Positions 1 through 6,026 of a stretch of DNA of 9,541 nucleotides are shown one piece after another. The position numbers and the translations under genes were made by a program. Under the pieces are notes generated by a model, which saw only the letters and a list, made by a program, of their open reading frames with translations, was not told where the DNA came from and ran no database searches. The stretch covers positions 1 to 9,541 of the forward strand of contig DANA01000128.1 of NCBI GenBank assembly GCA_002508495.1, written 5' to 3'. Origin of the DNA: Methanoregula sp. UBA276. Lineage in GTDB: Archaea > Halobacteriota > Methanomicrobia > Methanomicrobiales > Methanospirillaceae. How positions within the stretch are numbered: position 1 is the first letter of the stretch; every line of letters starts with the position of its first letter.

Positions 1-110
1 GAAGACAACTGGTGGGGGGGTGACCTGTGCCCCCGCGTGAGAAAAGACCGGATGCTCCAAATTTTTCTGCACGTTAATTGGTCAGCATTGACGAATACCC
101 TGAAATAAAC

Positions 111-120
111 CTATAATGAT
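111..120 (+). promoter_or_regulatory. Probable TATA box of trmO
   Basis: The A/T-rich element CTATAATGAT follows an A-rich stretch (TGAAATAAAC) that could act as a BRE. It lies about 25 bases upstream of the ATG at 141. An archaeal TATA box at this distance would place the transcription start at or next to that ATG, giving a leaderless mRNA. This agrees with the absence of a Shine-Dalgarno sequence before 141. The assignment is inferred from spacing and composition only. Confidence 0.45.
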
Positions 121-140
121 TATGAGTGCCAACAGATAGT

Positions 141-680
141 ATGGACAACAAGCATGCAGCGTGCTGGCACAATAAGGAGATTGTTTTTCATCCGGTAGGT
201 GTCATCCACTCCGATCACCATGAACATGAAAATACCCCGATCCAGAGCGTCTTCAATCCCTCTGTCGGATATGTCGAGATCTTCCCGGAATTTACCGACG
301 GGCTGCGGGACATCGAATCGTTCACCTACCTCTTCCTGTTGTACTGCTTTGACCGGGCAACCGGCGTCTGCCTCCTGCAAAAACCATTCCTTGACGGGGA
401 GAAGGACCGGGGCATCTTTGCCATCCGTCACTTCAACCGGCCCAACCCGCTGGGGCTCTCGATTGTCAAACTCTTAAAAGTGCAGGGAAATATCCTCGAA
501 GTGGAAGGGATGGATATCCTTGACGGAACGCCCCTGATTGATGTCAAGCCCTATGTCAGGAAGTTCGACCACCGCGAAGACGTGCAGAGCGGATGGGTTG
601 ACAACCAGCACCTTGACGATATCGCAGCATGGAACAGCACGCCAAAAGAACTCCGGAACCGGCAGCGGACAAATCTCTGA
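141..680 (+). CDS. trmO: tRNA (N6-threonylcarbamoyladenosine-37) N6-methyltransferase TrmO (TsaA/UPF0066 family)
   Basis: This is a TsaA/TrmO-type protein. The family uses S-adenosylmethionine to methylate N6 of t6A at position 37 of tRNAs reading ACY codons, which fine-tunes decoding in the cytoplasm. Counting from the ATG at 141 (179 aa), the family hallmarks are visible: a PVGVIHS start to the beta-barrel domain (about residues 18-24), DGLRDIESFTYL (53-64), the SAM-binding core GIFAIRHFNRPNPLGLS (91-107, matching the usual RxxxRPNPIG) and LEVEGMDILDGTPLIDVKPY (119-138). The frame also has a GTG at 126, which would add five residues. I prefer 141 because a TATA-like element sits about 25 bases upstream and neither start has a ribosome binding site. 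The length is normal for the single-domain archaeal form. A T-rich terminator follows, so it is probably monocistronic. The family is clear; the exact tRNA target is inferred. Confidence 0.88.
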   Translation: MDNKHAACWHNKEIVFHPVGVIHSDHHEHENTPIQSVFNPSVGYVEIFPEFTDGLRDIESFTYLFLLYCFDRATGVCLLQKPFLDGEKDRGIFAIRHFNRPNPLGLSIVKLLKVQGNILEVEGMDILDGTPLIDVKPYVRKFDHREDVQSGWVDNQHLDDIAAWNSTPKELRNRQRTNL

Positions 681-697
681 TTCTTTCCTTTTTTTCT
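681..697 (+). terminator. T-rich terminator after trmO
   Basis: An almost pure pyrimidine run with seven consecutive Ts begins directly after the trmO stop codon. Archaeal RNA polymerase terminates on such U-rich tracts without needing a hairpin. It separates trmO from the radical SAM gene 76 bases downstream. Confidence 0.55.
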
Positions 698-714
698 CCC
701 GTTGCCGAGCGGTA

Positions 715-724
715 TTTTCTATAC
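715..724 (+). promoter_or_regulatory. Possible TATA box of the radical SAM gene
   Basis: TTTCTATACC lies about 35-40 bases before the ATG at 757. A start site some 25 bases downstream would leave a leader of roughly 12 bases, containing the weak ribosome binding site GATAGGA. The match to the archaeal consensus is modest. Confidence 0.3.
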
Positions 725-756
725 CATGGATAACCCAATAGTGTTGATAGGAAACC

Positions 757-2058
757 ATGCACCTCACGGTCATCTCCCCCGGCATATACACGTATGGCGC
801 GATGCTCATCGCAGGTGTACTGAGGGCAAACGGATCAGGAGTCACTCTCCACAAGGAACTGAAAGCCGGATCAAAAGATACCGTTTTTTTAAGCCTGTAC
901 TCCACCCTCCATCTCATTGACCCGGCGATCCGCTCCTTTGTCAGCCAACACCGGAAAAACGGGGGCACGGTCTACGTGGGCGGCCCGGTTTCAGCATACC
1001 CCGAAATTGTCCTTGGGGAGCTGGACTGCGATGCCGTTATCCTCGGGGAGGGGGAGGAAACCGTAGTATCCCTTGCACGGAACGGGATCACCGGAAAGAC
1101 AAATGGCATCGCATTCAGGGACGGGAAATCCTTCACCGTCAGGCCCCCAACCCCGCTGCCATCCATCGAACACCCGCTGCCGTATATCCCCCGGGATATC
1201 GGCACCCAGAGTGTCCGGGGCGCAAACGCCTACATTGAGACGCACCGGGGATGCTCGGGGGCATGCACGTTCTGCCAGGTGCCACGGTTCTTCGGCCATG
1301 CAATCCGGAGCCGGGAGATACCGGCGATCATCGAAGAGGTGAAGGCATTCAGGGCAGCCGGGGCAACACGCCTCTCCGTCAGCGGGGGGACGGGATCCCT
1401 GTACAAAGCCCGGGACGGGAAGGTCAACACGGCATCATTTGTAGAACTGCTCGCATCCCTCGCTGACGTGATGGGGAGCCGCAATGTCTCGTCTCCCGAC
1501 ATCCGCGTGGACTGCATCAACGATGAAATTCTTGAGGCGATCCGGAACTATACCATCGGCTGGGTCTTTTTCGGGATCGAATCCGGCAGCGATTCCATCC
1601 TTCACCAGATGGGAAAGGGCGTGAAGGTACAGCAGGTCAGGGATGCGATTGCACAGTGCCGCGAGCACGGCCTCCATGTGGCAGGGAGTTTCATTGTCGG
1701 TTACCCTACCGAGACGCCCGAAGACTACGAGCAGTCAAAAGAGTTCATTGCAGAGCAGGCGCTTGACGATGTTTTCATCAGCATTGCCGAGCCGATACCC
1801 TCGACACCGCTCGCATCACTGGTCCTGAAAACAGACCGGGAAGAAAATCCGGTCTTTGCCCCGCACACGGGCGAGTACCGGCCACTGGGCATGACCGAAG
1901 CGGAAGCCCGGTGTTTCGACCTGACACTCCATGCGGATATGTTCAAGCCGGGTCTGCACGTGACCACTGATCAGGTCTTCAATACGTACGTGACAGCAAT
2001 AAAGCAGCAGGGGAGAGAGATCCAGCAGGTTACCGAGCTCCTCTTCCGCTACCGGTGA
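757..2058 (+). CDS. Cobalamin-binding radical SAM methyltransferase; candidate methyl-coenzyme M reductase glutamine C-methyltransferase (MgmA-like)
   Basis: A 433-aa class B radical SAM protein. Residues about 1-110 form a B12-binding-like Rossmann domain, with VYVGGPVSAYPE (72-83) and the GEGEE turn (97-101) but no DxHxxG cobalamin-ligand motif. The radical SAM domain carries the CX3CX2C cluster motif at C166, C170 and C173 (GCSGACTFCQ), followed by SGGTGS, VFFGIESGSD and GSFIVGYPTETPEDY strands typical of the SAM-binding TIM barrel. Such enzymes methylate unactivated carbons using methylcobalamin and a 5'-deoxyadenosyl radical. The N-terminus (ISPGIYTYGAML) resembles my recollection of the MJ_0865-type family, which includes the enzyme making 2-methylglutamine in McrA. 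That specific role is inferred from memory and would suit a methanogen. A weak GATAGGA precedes the ATG. The gene converges with the minus-strand methyltransferase gene ending at 2103. The radical SAM assignment is near certain; the substrate is about even odds. Confidence 0.85.
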   Translation: MHLTVISPGIYTYGAMLIAGVLRANGSGVTLHKELKAGSKDTVFLSLYSTLHLIDPAIRSFVSQHRKNGGTVYVGGPVSAYPEIVLGELDCDAVILGEGEETVVSLARNGITGKTNGIAFRDGKSFTVRPPTPLPSIEHPLPYIPRDIGTQSVRGANAYIETHRGCSGACTFCQVPRFFGHAIRSREIPAIIEEVKAFRAAGATRLSVSGGTGSLYKARDGKVNTASFVELLASLADVMGSRNVSSPDIRVDCINDEILEAIRNYTIGWVFFGIESGSDSILHQMGKGVKVQQVRDAIAQCREHGLHVAGSFIVGYPTETPEDYEQSKEFIAEQALDDVFISIAEPIPSTPLASLVLKTDREENPVFAPHTGEYRPLGMTEAEARCFDLTLHADMFKPGLHVTTDQVFNTYVTAIKQQGREIQQVTELLFRYR

Positions 2059-2102
2059 GGAGGGCAATTCCGAAGGATCCAACAGGAAAAATCGTGGGAA
2101 GG

Positions 2103-2720
2103 TCAGGATTTTTCGAGAAGCACTGCCCGGCTCAGGCGCAACGGGGGGTGTTCCCTGACGACAAAACCTGCCCGTTGTGCCGATTCCAGCATCTGGGCAA
2201 ATGCAGATTCCTCTACATGAAAGACCGGTTCCACGATAAGGTATCTCCCGCCTTGTTTAAGGCACCGAAAAACCTCCCCGAAAAACCGGTCATGGTCCGG
2301 AACTTCATGCACCATGTAGAAGGAGAGGGCAAAGTCAGATGCAGTGGTGATGCCTATCGAGTCCGGCTGGCACCGGTGCCACGTGATCGGAGCCCCTCCC
2401 GTTCCTCCGGCGCACTTCTTCTGTGCGTGCCGCAGCATCGCGTCCTGAAGGTCGATGGCGATCACGCTCCCGCTCCTGCCGGCCATCGCTGCCATAACCC
2501 GGGTAAAATCCCCCGGCCCGCAGCCGATGTCAATGACGGTCATCCCGGGCCGTATATGGCCATGCAGGATCTTCTCCGGGTTCTGCAGGATCCTCCTGAA
2601 CGGGTTGTCGAGCATCAGGATGTGCCAGAACGAATACCAGCAGACCTGTTTTTCCGGAACAGTATCCGGTGCGGGAACAGGATTCATGGCATCGCGGGCA
2701 GGAACAGATTCGGTTGCCAT
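2103..2720 (-). CDS. Class I SAM-dependent methyltransferase, substrate unknown
   Basis: A 205-aa Rossmann-fold methyltransferase. Motif I is VIDIGCGPGDF (62-72), and motif II follows as SVIAIDLQDAML (85-96), whose acidic D90 would bind the SAM ribose. Motif IV is near FALSFYMVHEV (130-140) and a post-core strand is GGRYLIVEPVFHV (157-169). An upstream segment rich in aromatic residues, WYSFWHILMLDNP (28-40), followed by RRILQNPEKIL, precedes the fold. The ATG at 2720 is chosen because it is preceded by GGAGGG at good spacing and lies 2 bases after the stop of the membrane-protein gene; the same open frame continues upstream but only inside that gene. Tight spacing predicts co-translation. 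No known small-molecule or protein substrate can be read from the sequence. It may modify a lipid, quinone or metal/metalloid species at the membrane, but this is speculative. It ends tail-to-tail with the radical SAM gene. Confidence 0.85.
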   Translation of the reverse strand: MATESVPARDAMNPVPAPDTVPEKQVCWYSFWHILMLDNPFRRILQNPEKILHGHIRPGMTVIDIGCGPGDFTRVMAAMAGRSGSVIAIDLQDAMLRHAQKKCAGGTGGAPITWHRCQPDSIGITTASDFALSFYMVHEVPDHDRFFGEVFRCLKQGGRYLIVEPVFHVEESAFAQMLESAQRAGFVVREHPPLRLSRAVLLEKS

Positions 2721-2722
2721 TA

Positions 2723-3157
2723 TCAGGCCCTCCTGCCCGGCAGAACGCATTCCGCCGGTGCCTGCCGTACAGGATGAACGAGACGGAAGTAGACGATGCA
2801 TACCAGACAAATGACGAGTAATAACGCTGTCATGTACGCAAACCCGTGGAGATCCCGGGTCGTTACCGGCAAAAAGTCCCCGACAAATGCCGGCAGAAAT
2901 ACCGGTACTGCAAGGCTTGAAATAGCTACAGGGACCGAGAACGCGACCAGCGCAGAGCGCCCGGCTGCCCCAAGCGGGCTTATTAGCCCCCGGTCCGTTC
3001 CCCGGGAAGAGCCATCGATAAGGAGGAGAAGGCATACCAGGGTCATCACAAGAGCCGTCGGGAAGATATTCTCATTTCCTGCCAGGAATGACCAGCCGGC
3101 AACGAATGCCGGGATCAAAAATTTTCCTTTCGCAACAAATCCGATACGATTTTTCAT
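2723..3157 (-). CDS. Four-helix integral membrane protein, unknown function
   Basis: A 144-aa hydrophobic protein I cannot assign to a named family. About four membrane segments are visible: roughly 12-27 (FLIPAFVAGWSFLA), 31-48 (IFPTALVMTLVCLLLLID), 68-94 (SALVAFSVPVAISSLAVPVF) and 105-126 (GFAYMTALLLVICLVCIVYF). They are joined by short charged loops, with a basic N-terminus and C-terminus. There is no obvious catalytic motif. The start ATG at 3157 is supported by AAGGGAG about 7 bases upstream. It is the first gene of a two-gene operon with the methyltransferase, whose ATG follows this stop codon by 2 bases. The MarR-type operator at 3212-3230 lies 55 bases ahead of the start. It could anchor or partner the methyltransferase (inference). 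Confidence 0.75.
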   Translation of the reverse strand: MKNRIGFVAKGKFLIPAFVAGWSFLAGNENIFPTALVMTLVCLLLLIDGSSRGTDRGLISPLGAAGRSALVAFSVPVAISSLAVPVFLPAFVGDFLPVTTRDLHGFAYMTALLLVICLVCIVYFRLVHPVRQAPAECVLPGRRA

Positions 3158-3211
3158 AGGGTGCTCCCTTTTTTCGTGTGAGGGGGTGTCATGTTCATTC
3201 TTTCACATTTT

Positions 3212-3230
3212 TTGTTAAGTTGTTTAACAA
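3212..3230 (-). promoter_or_regulatory. Perfect dyad operator TTGTTAA-N5-TTAACAA, probable MarR-protein site for the membrane protein/methyltransferase operon
   Basis: The arms TTGTTAA (3212-3218) and TTAACAA (3224-3230) are perfect inverted repeats around a 5-base spacer. A near-identical dyad with the same spacing lies in the promoter of the adjacent MarR gene (3752-3770). The site sits just upstream of, or overlapping, where the promoter of the minus-strand operon should be, so binding would likely block transcription initiation. A length of 19 bases with two half-sites suits a dimeric winged-helix regulator. Confidence 0.65.
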
Positions 3231-3241
3231 TTTGATGGTAC

Positions 3242-3248
3242 AAAAAAA
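3242..3248 (-). terminator. T7 terminator directly after the marR-type gene
   Basis: Seven consecutive Ts (minus strand) follow immediately after the TAA stop of the regulator gene. This suffices as an archaeal intrinsic terminator and separates the regulator transcript from the operon that starts within about 60 bases. Confidence 0.55.
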
Positions 3249-3716
3249 TTATTCCGGCCCGTGATCCGCCCCGTCAATGGTCTCTTCCATCGCCGACAGG
3301 AACCTGATGATCAGGGTAAATTCTTCATCGGAAAGATCGCCAAGGTTCCGGTGCATGCGTGCATAGATCTTTGCATGGTGCTGCTCATGGCCGAGAAAGG
3401 CAATCGTCCCTTTGGGTGAGAGGCAAAGGAGGATCTCCTTGTCATTGTCCGGGTCGCGGTGTTTCTCCACGAGACCCTTTTTCTGGAGCCGGTTCGTCAT
3501 CTGGGATATGGCGCTCCGGGATATCCCCAGCAGGCGGGAGAGGCTGGTCAGGTTGATCCCCGAATTTTTCCCGATTGCCATGATAGTGTGGATCTCCGAG
3601 CAATGGAGCAGGTCACCGGACCCGAAGTCCTTGGGAACCTTCTCATCGGCGACCATCTTGTTGAGGATGCGGATCCATACTTCCGCTATTTTTAAAAGGT
3701 CCCGTTTTCCTTTCAT
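3249..3716 (-). CDS. MarR-family winged-helix transcriptional regulator
   Basis: A 155-aa protein with the MarR layout: an N-terminal dimerisation helix (about 5-25), the winged-helix DNA-binding core INLTSLSRLLGISRSAISQMTNRL (54-77, recognition helix about SRSAISQMTNRL), the wing KGLVEKHRDPDNDKEILLCLSPKG (80-103) with the conserved D/R pattern, and a long C-terminal dimerisation helix. Such proteins usually repress their own gene and neighbours, and release DNA when a phenolic, oxidant or other ligand binds. The open frame could begin at 3764, but that codon falls inside the dyad operator. GGAGG at 3725-3721 points to the adjacent ATGs at 3719 and 3716; I use 3716 for better spacing. Matching dyads before this gene and before the downstream operon support autoregulation and local control. 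No cysteine suggestive of redox sensing lies in the DNA-binding core. The ligand is unknown. Confidence 0.9.
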   Translation of the reverse strand: MKGKRDLLKIAEVWIRILNKMVADEKVPKDFGSGDLLHCSEIHTIMAIGKNSGINLTSLSRLLGISRSAISQMTNRLQKKGLVEKHRDPDNDKEILLCLSPKGTIAFLGHEQHHAKIYARMHRNLGDLSDEEFTLIIRFLSAMEETIDGADHGPE

Positions 3717-3751
3717 CATACCTCCGCCATTGGCGATCCCTGCGCCATATT

Positions 3752-3770
3752 TTGTTAAGCACATTAACTA
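3752..3770 (-). promoter_or_regulatory. Dyad operator TTGTTAA-N5-TTAACTA in the marR-type promoter
   Basis: TTGTTAA (3752-3758) and TTAACTA (3764-3770) form an inverted repeat with one mismatch around a 5-base spacer, the same architecture as 3212-3230. One arm overlaps the TATA element at 3767-3775, so bound repressor would exclude TBP. This is direct sequence support for autoregulation; binding itself is inferred. Confidence 0.65.
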
Positions 3771-3775
3771 TAAAG
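3767..3775 (-). promoter_or_regulatory. TATA box of the marR-type gene
   Basis: On the minus strand this reads CTTTATAGT, sharing the core TTTATAGT with the element before the DUF2124 gene (6540-6531). A start about 25 bases downstream (near 3745) would leave a roughly 30-base leader containing the GGAGG ribosome binding site. It overlaps the operator dyad. Confidence 0.55.
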
Positions 3776-3820
3776 GCGTTTGCCTTCGGGTGACGACCCC
3801 GAGCTCCATGCCCGCAGCCC

Positions 3821-4567
3821 TCATATTCCTTTCACCAGGTTCCGGCGCTGGATGACCTTGGCTGACCAGACGAACACCAAGGTTACCCCGATCAACACCA
3901 GGATGTCAACCCATGGCGGGTAGACGGCATCGCCGTTCAGGGCCGCGTGGAACAGGTCGACAAGATACGTGAGCGGGGAGATAGAGGTGAAGATAAAGAA
4001 CCATCCGGTCAGCTGGGAGAGGGGGATGAAGATGCCGGAGATGAACATGAGCGGGAGCCGGACAAGGCTTGAGAGCATCATGATATTTGACGGGTTGTCA
4101 GTTGTGGGGGACGCGAGGAGTGTCCCGAGTGCGGCAAAGGTCACCGACCCGAGGATGAACGCGAGCACGAGGAGCGGCAGACTGGTTACCGAAAGCGGGA
4201 GAACCAGGCTGCATGCTGCAAAGACGATGATACTGATACCGGCGCCGAAGATTGCACCGGCTAAAATGTCGCCGATAACAATGCTCTCGAGGATGACCGG
4301 CAGCGAGAGGAGCCGCTCGTACGTCTTCTCCCGCTTCTCCCACGGCGTGATGAGCGGCCCAACCGAGGATGCGGTAAAAAAGAGCATCATCGCGAGGAAT
4401 CCCGGGAAGAAGAGGATAAGATCGAGGTCCCTGCCAATGAAGAAGGTCAGGAACATGATGAGGGGGAAGAGGAGGCCGAAGACCACCACCGGGCCCTTGA
4501 AGTAATAGATGCGCATGTTCTTCTCGGTGGTAACCAGGATGCTTTTTGTGAGCAGGTGCCAGTCCAT
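3821..4567 (-). CDS. ABC-2 type transporter permease
   Basis: A 248-aa membrane component of an ABC-2 (DrrB/NodJ-like) export system. About six membrane segments are visible: 24-45, 50-72, 99-122, 128-152, 162-185 and 219-237. Between the second and third lies the amphipathic coupling region with the conserved pattern WEKREKTYERLLSLPV (76-91), which contacts the ATPase in this family. The segment MFISGIFIPLSQL (174-186) is the usual family signature before the last periplasm-facing loop. The ATG at 4567 lies 3 bases after the ATPase stop codon, so the two are co-translated and form a two-gene exporter, presumably a dimer of each subunit. The substrate (drug, lipid, polysaccharide or other) cannot be deduced. 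The gene ends about 105 bases before the MarR-type gene. Neither matching dyad lies in front of the exporter, so regulation by that protein is not indicated. Confidence 0.9.
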   Translation of the reverse strand: MDWHLLTKSILVTTEKNMRIYYFKGPVVVFGLLFPLIMFLTFFIGRDLDLILFFPGFLAMMLFFTASSVGPLITPWEKREKTYERLLSLPVILESIVIGDILAGAIFGAGISIIVFAACSLVLPLSVTSLPLLVLAFILGSVTFAALGTLLASPTTDNPSNIMMLSSLVRLPLMFISGIFIPLSQLTGWFFIFTSISPLTYLVDLFHAALNGDAVYPPWVDILVLIGVTLVFVWSAKVIQRRNLVKGI

Positions 4568-4570
4568 GGG

Positions 4571-5488
4571 TTATGCTCCTGCGGTCAGGGTAACAAAAGC
4601 CTCTTCAAGCGAGGGATTTGAGGTCGCAATCGAGACGATTGAGAGCCCTTCGCGATCTGCAAGGGTGACAAGGGACTTGACCGTGCGGTCGGGGTCGTCG
4701 GTGTATACCCGCCACTTGTCTCCATAAGGCTCTGCATTCGGTATGCAGGATGCAGAGAAGAGTGGCGCATCCACCTCGCGGTTGAACGAGATCTCCACGT
4801 ACCGCGAGGTATCGAAGGTCTTTTTCAGCTTTTCCGGGCTCTCCGTTGCCACAATCGTTCCATGGTTGATGACACTGATCCGGGAGCAGAGCGCGTTTGC
4901 CTCCTCGATATTGTGCGTGGTAAGGAGAACCGTGCTGCCCTCCCGGTTCATGCGACGGACGGTATCGATGACCAGCCGCCGGCTGTAGACGTCAAGCCCG
5001 GTAGTCGGCTCATCGAGGATGAGGAGCGGGGGTGCATGGATGATCGCACACGCGATACTGACCCTCTGGCGCATGCCTTTTGAGAAGGTCCGGACAAGGT
5101 CGTCCTGCCGGTCCGAAAGACCGAGCCGTTCGAGAATCTCGCAAGCCCGCTCTTCCCGTGTAACTCGTTCCATTCCAAAGAACTTCGCCGTCAGAAGGAT
5201 GTTCTGTAGGGCCGAAAGGTCGCTGTACACGGTCCCGTTCTCGGGGATGACGCCCATCTTCAGCTTGGCAGCGATCGGGTCATCATGGACATCAATACCA
5301 AAGATCCGCACCGATCCGGCGTCGGGAACAAGGACACCGGTCAGCATCCGGATCGTGGTCGTCTTGCCCGCGCCATTCGGGCCGAGAAAACCGAAAATGC
5401 TGCCCTCCGGTATCGTGATGCTGACATTGTCAACAGCAGAAAAGGTGCCGAATTTTTTCGTAAGGCCCGTTGCCCGGACTGCATCCAT
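4571..5488 (-). CDS. ABC transporter ATP-binding protein (DrrA/CcmA-like exporter type)
   Basis: A 305-aa ATPase that powers the ABC-2 permease encoded directly downstream. Counting from the ATG at 5488, it has Walker A GPNGAGKTTT (36-45), a Q-loop region GVIPENGTVYSDLS (79-92) where Glu stands in place of the usual Gln, signature FSKGMRQR (135-142), Walker B LLILDEPTTGLD (155-166) and the switch His in LLTTHN (188-193). A C-terminal extension of about 80 residues after the nucleotide-binding domain, ending SIATSNPSLEEAFVTLT, is typical of drug- and lipid-exporting ABC-2 ATPases. The frame also offers an ATG at 5512, adding MKCTCDRF. I prefer 5488 because family members begin only a few residues before the first beta strand (VRATGLTKKFG). 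Neither start has a strong ribosome binding site. The first gene of the pair lies 76 bases after the orphan gene ending at 5565. Confidence 0.92.
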   Translation of the reverse strand: MDAVRATGLTKKFGTFSAVDNVSITIPEGSIFGFLGPNGAGKTTTIRMLTGVLVPDAGSVRIFGIDVHDDPIAAKLKMGVIPENGTVYSDLSALQNILLTAKFFGMERVTREERACEILERLGLSDRQDDLVRTFSKGMRQRVSIACAIIHAPPLLILDEPTTGLDVYSRRLVIDTVRRMNREGSTVLLTTHNIEEANALCSRISVINHGTIVATESPEKLKKTFDTSRYVEISFNREVDAPLFSASCIPNAEPYGDKWRVYTDDPDRTVKSLVTLADREGLSIVSIATSNPSLEEAFVTLTAGA

Positions 5489-5512
5489 GAACCTGTCGCA
5501 GGTACATTTCAC

Positions 5513-5530
5513 GGAAAAGAAGAAGAGGAT
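5513..5530 (-). terminator. Possible pyrimidine-rich terminator between the orphan gene and the ABC operon
   Basis: On the minus strand the gap after the orphan's TAG contains TCCTCTTCTTCTTTTCC, a pyrimidine-rich run without an uninterrupted T tract. It could end the DUF2124/orphan transcript. No TATA box for the ABC pair is evident in the remaining space, so read-through is equally possible. Confidence 0.25.
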
Positions 5531-5564
5531 ACTGGTTCAACGGCGGGACAAAAGGAACGCAGGA

Positions 5565-6026
5565 CTACCGGAGGTTCCCCTGCACCTTCCGGACCGCCTG
5601 TATCTCCGGAACCGCGTCTCCCCCCAGTGCCGTAACAATCGACTGGACATACGGCTCCTGCCGCGTCATGCTGGGGGATGCACGCGTATCCAGCCGCTCG
5701 CCTTTCCTGCCCATCTGCGCAGAACCTGTTGCAATGAAGTGGAGAAAATCTTCTTTCGGAAGTCCCCATCGCGTGTTGATTTTGAGGTGAACAATATCCC
5801 ATGTACGGGAATTGGGATACATCACCGCACGGGTGCCGGGCAACCGTACCGCTTCCCCCCCGCCCGACTGCGACAGGGCAACAACGAGAGTCCAGAGGGG
5901 GTCGCACGCCTCCTTTGCGTGGGGGCATGTGCGGCAGAACCGGTTTGTGGGGGGCAGGGCATTTCCCCGGTAATTAACACAGAACCTGATATCCATCGCA
6001 GGGAAAATGAAGGTATTACCGGTCAC
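5565..6026 (-). CDS. Hypothetical protein with a Cys cluster, translationally coupled to the DUF2124 gene
   Basis: A 153-aa protein I do not recognise. It is soluble, with no membrane segment or signal peptide. The N-terminal part holds four cysteines, C16, C31, C34 and C41, in FCVNYRG and RFCRTCPHAKEACDPLW. A CX2CX6C core with an extra upstream Cys could bind zinc or an iron-sulfur cluster (inference). The rest (about 57-117) looks like a mixed alpha/beta domain. The chosen start is a GTG at 6026 whose bases overlap the TGA of the DUF2124 gene (GTGA), a classic coupling arrangement. An ATG at 5996 would remove ten residues but keep all cysteines. Neither has a ribosome binding site, which favours coupling. 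Because it is bound so tightly to DUF2124, the two may act together. Confidence 0.7.
   Translation of the reverse strand: MTGNTFIFPAMDIRFCVNYRGNALPPTNRFCRTCPHAKEACDPLWTLVVALSQSGGGEAVRLPGTRAVMYPNSRTWDIVHLKINTRWGLPKEDFLHFIATGSAQMGRKGERLDTRASPSMTRQEPYVQSIVTALGGDAVPEIQAVRKVQGNLR

Noticed and set aside
1..125. Possible gene ends or a divergent gene at the left edge, for example a GTG at 72-70 on the minus strand open to the window edge, or a + frame ending at 108
   Set aside because: Only about 24-35 residues are visible in each case, with no ribosome binding site or recognisable motif. The sequence outside the window is needed to decide.
2055..2777. 240-aa open frame on the + strand overlapping the radical SAM stop
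   Set aside because: It is antisense to the methyltransferase, whose SAM-binding motifs are clear, and its composition is Arg/Pro-rich without domain signals.
2721..3035. 105-residue upstream extension of the methyltransferase frame
   Set aside because: The extension overlaps the membrane-protein gene in another frame and reads as low-quality Arg/Pro/Gly-rich sequence. GGAGGG directly before the ATG at 2720 marks the true start.
3724..3764. ATG at 3764 as start of the MarR-type gene
   Set aside because: It lies inside the dyad operator and upstream of the predicted transcription start, and has no ribosome binding site. The GGAGG supports the ATG pair at 3719/3716.
3773..3786. Small hairpin AAGGC-GTTT-GCCTT between the permease and the MarR-type gene
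   Set aside because: The stem is only 5 bp, no T tract follows it in the direction of transcription, and it abuts the TATA element, so a terminator call is not supported.
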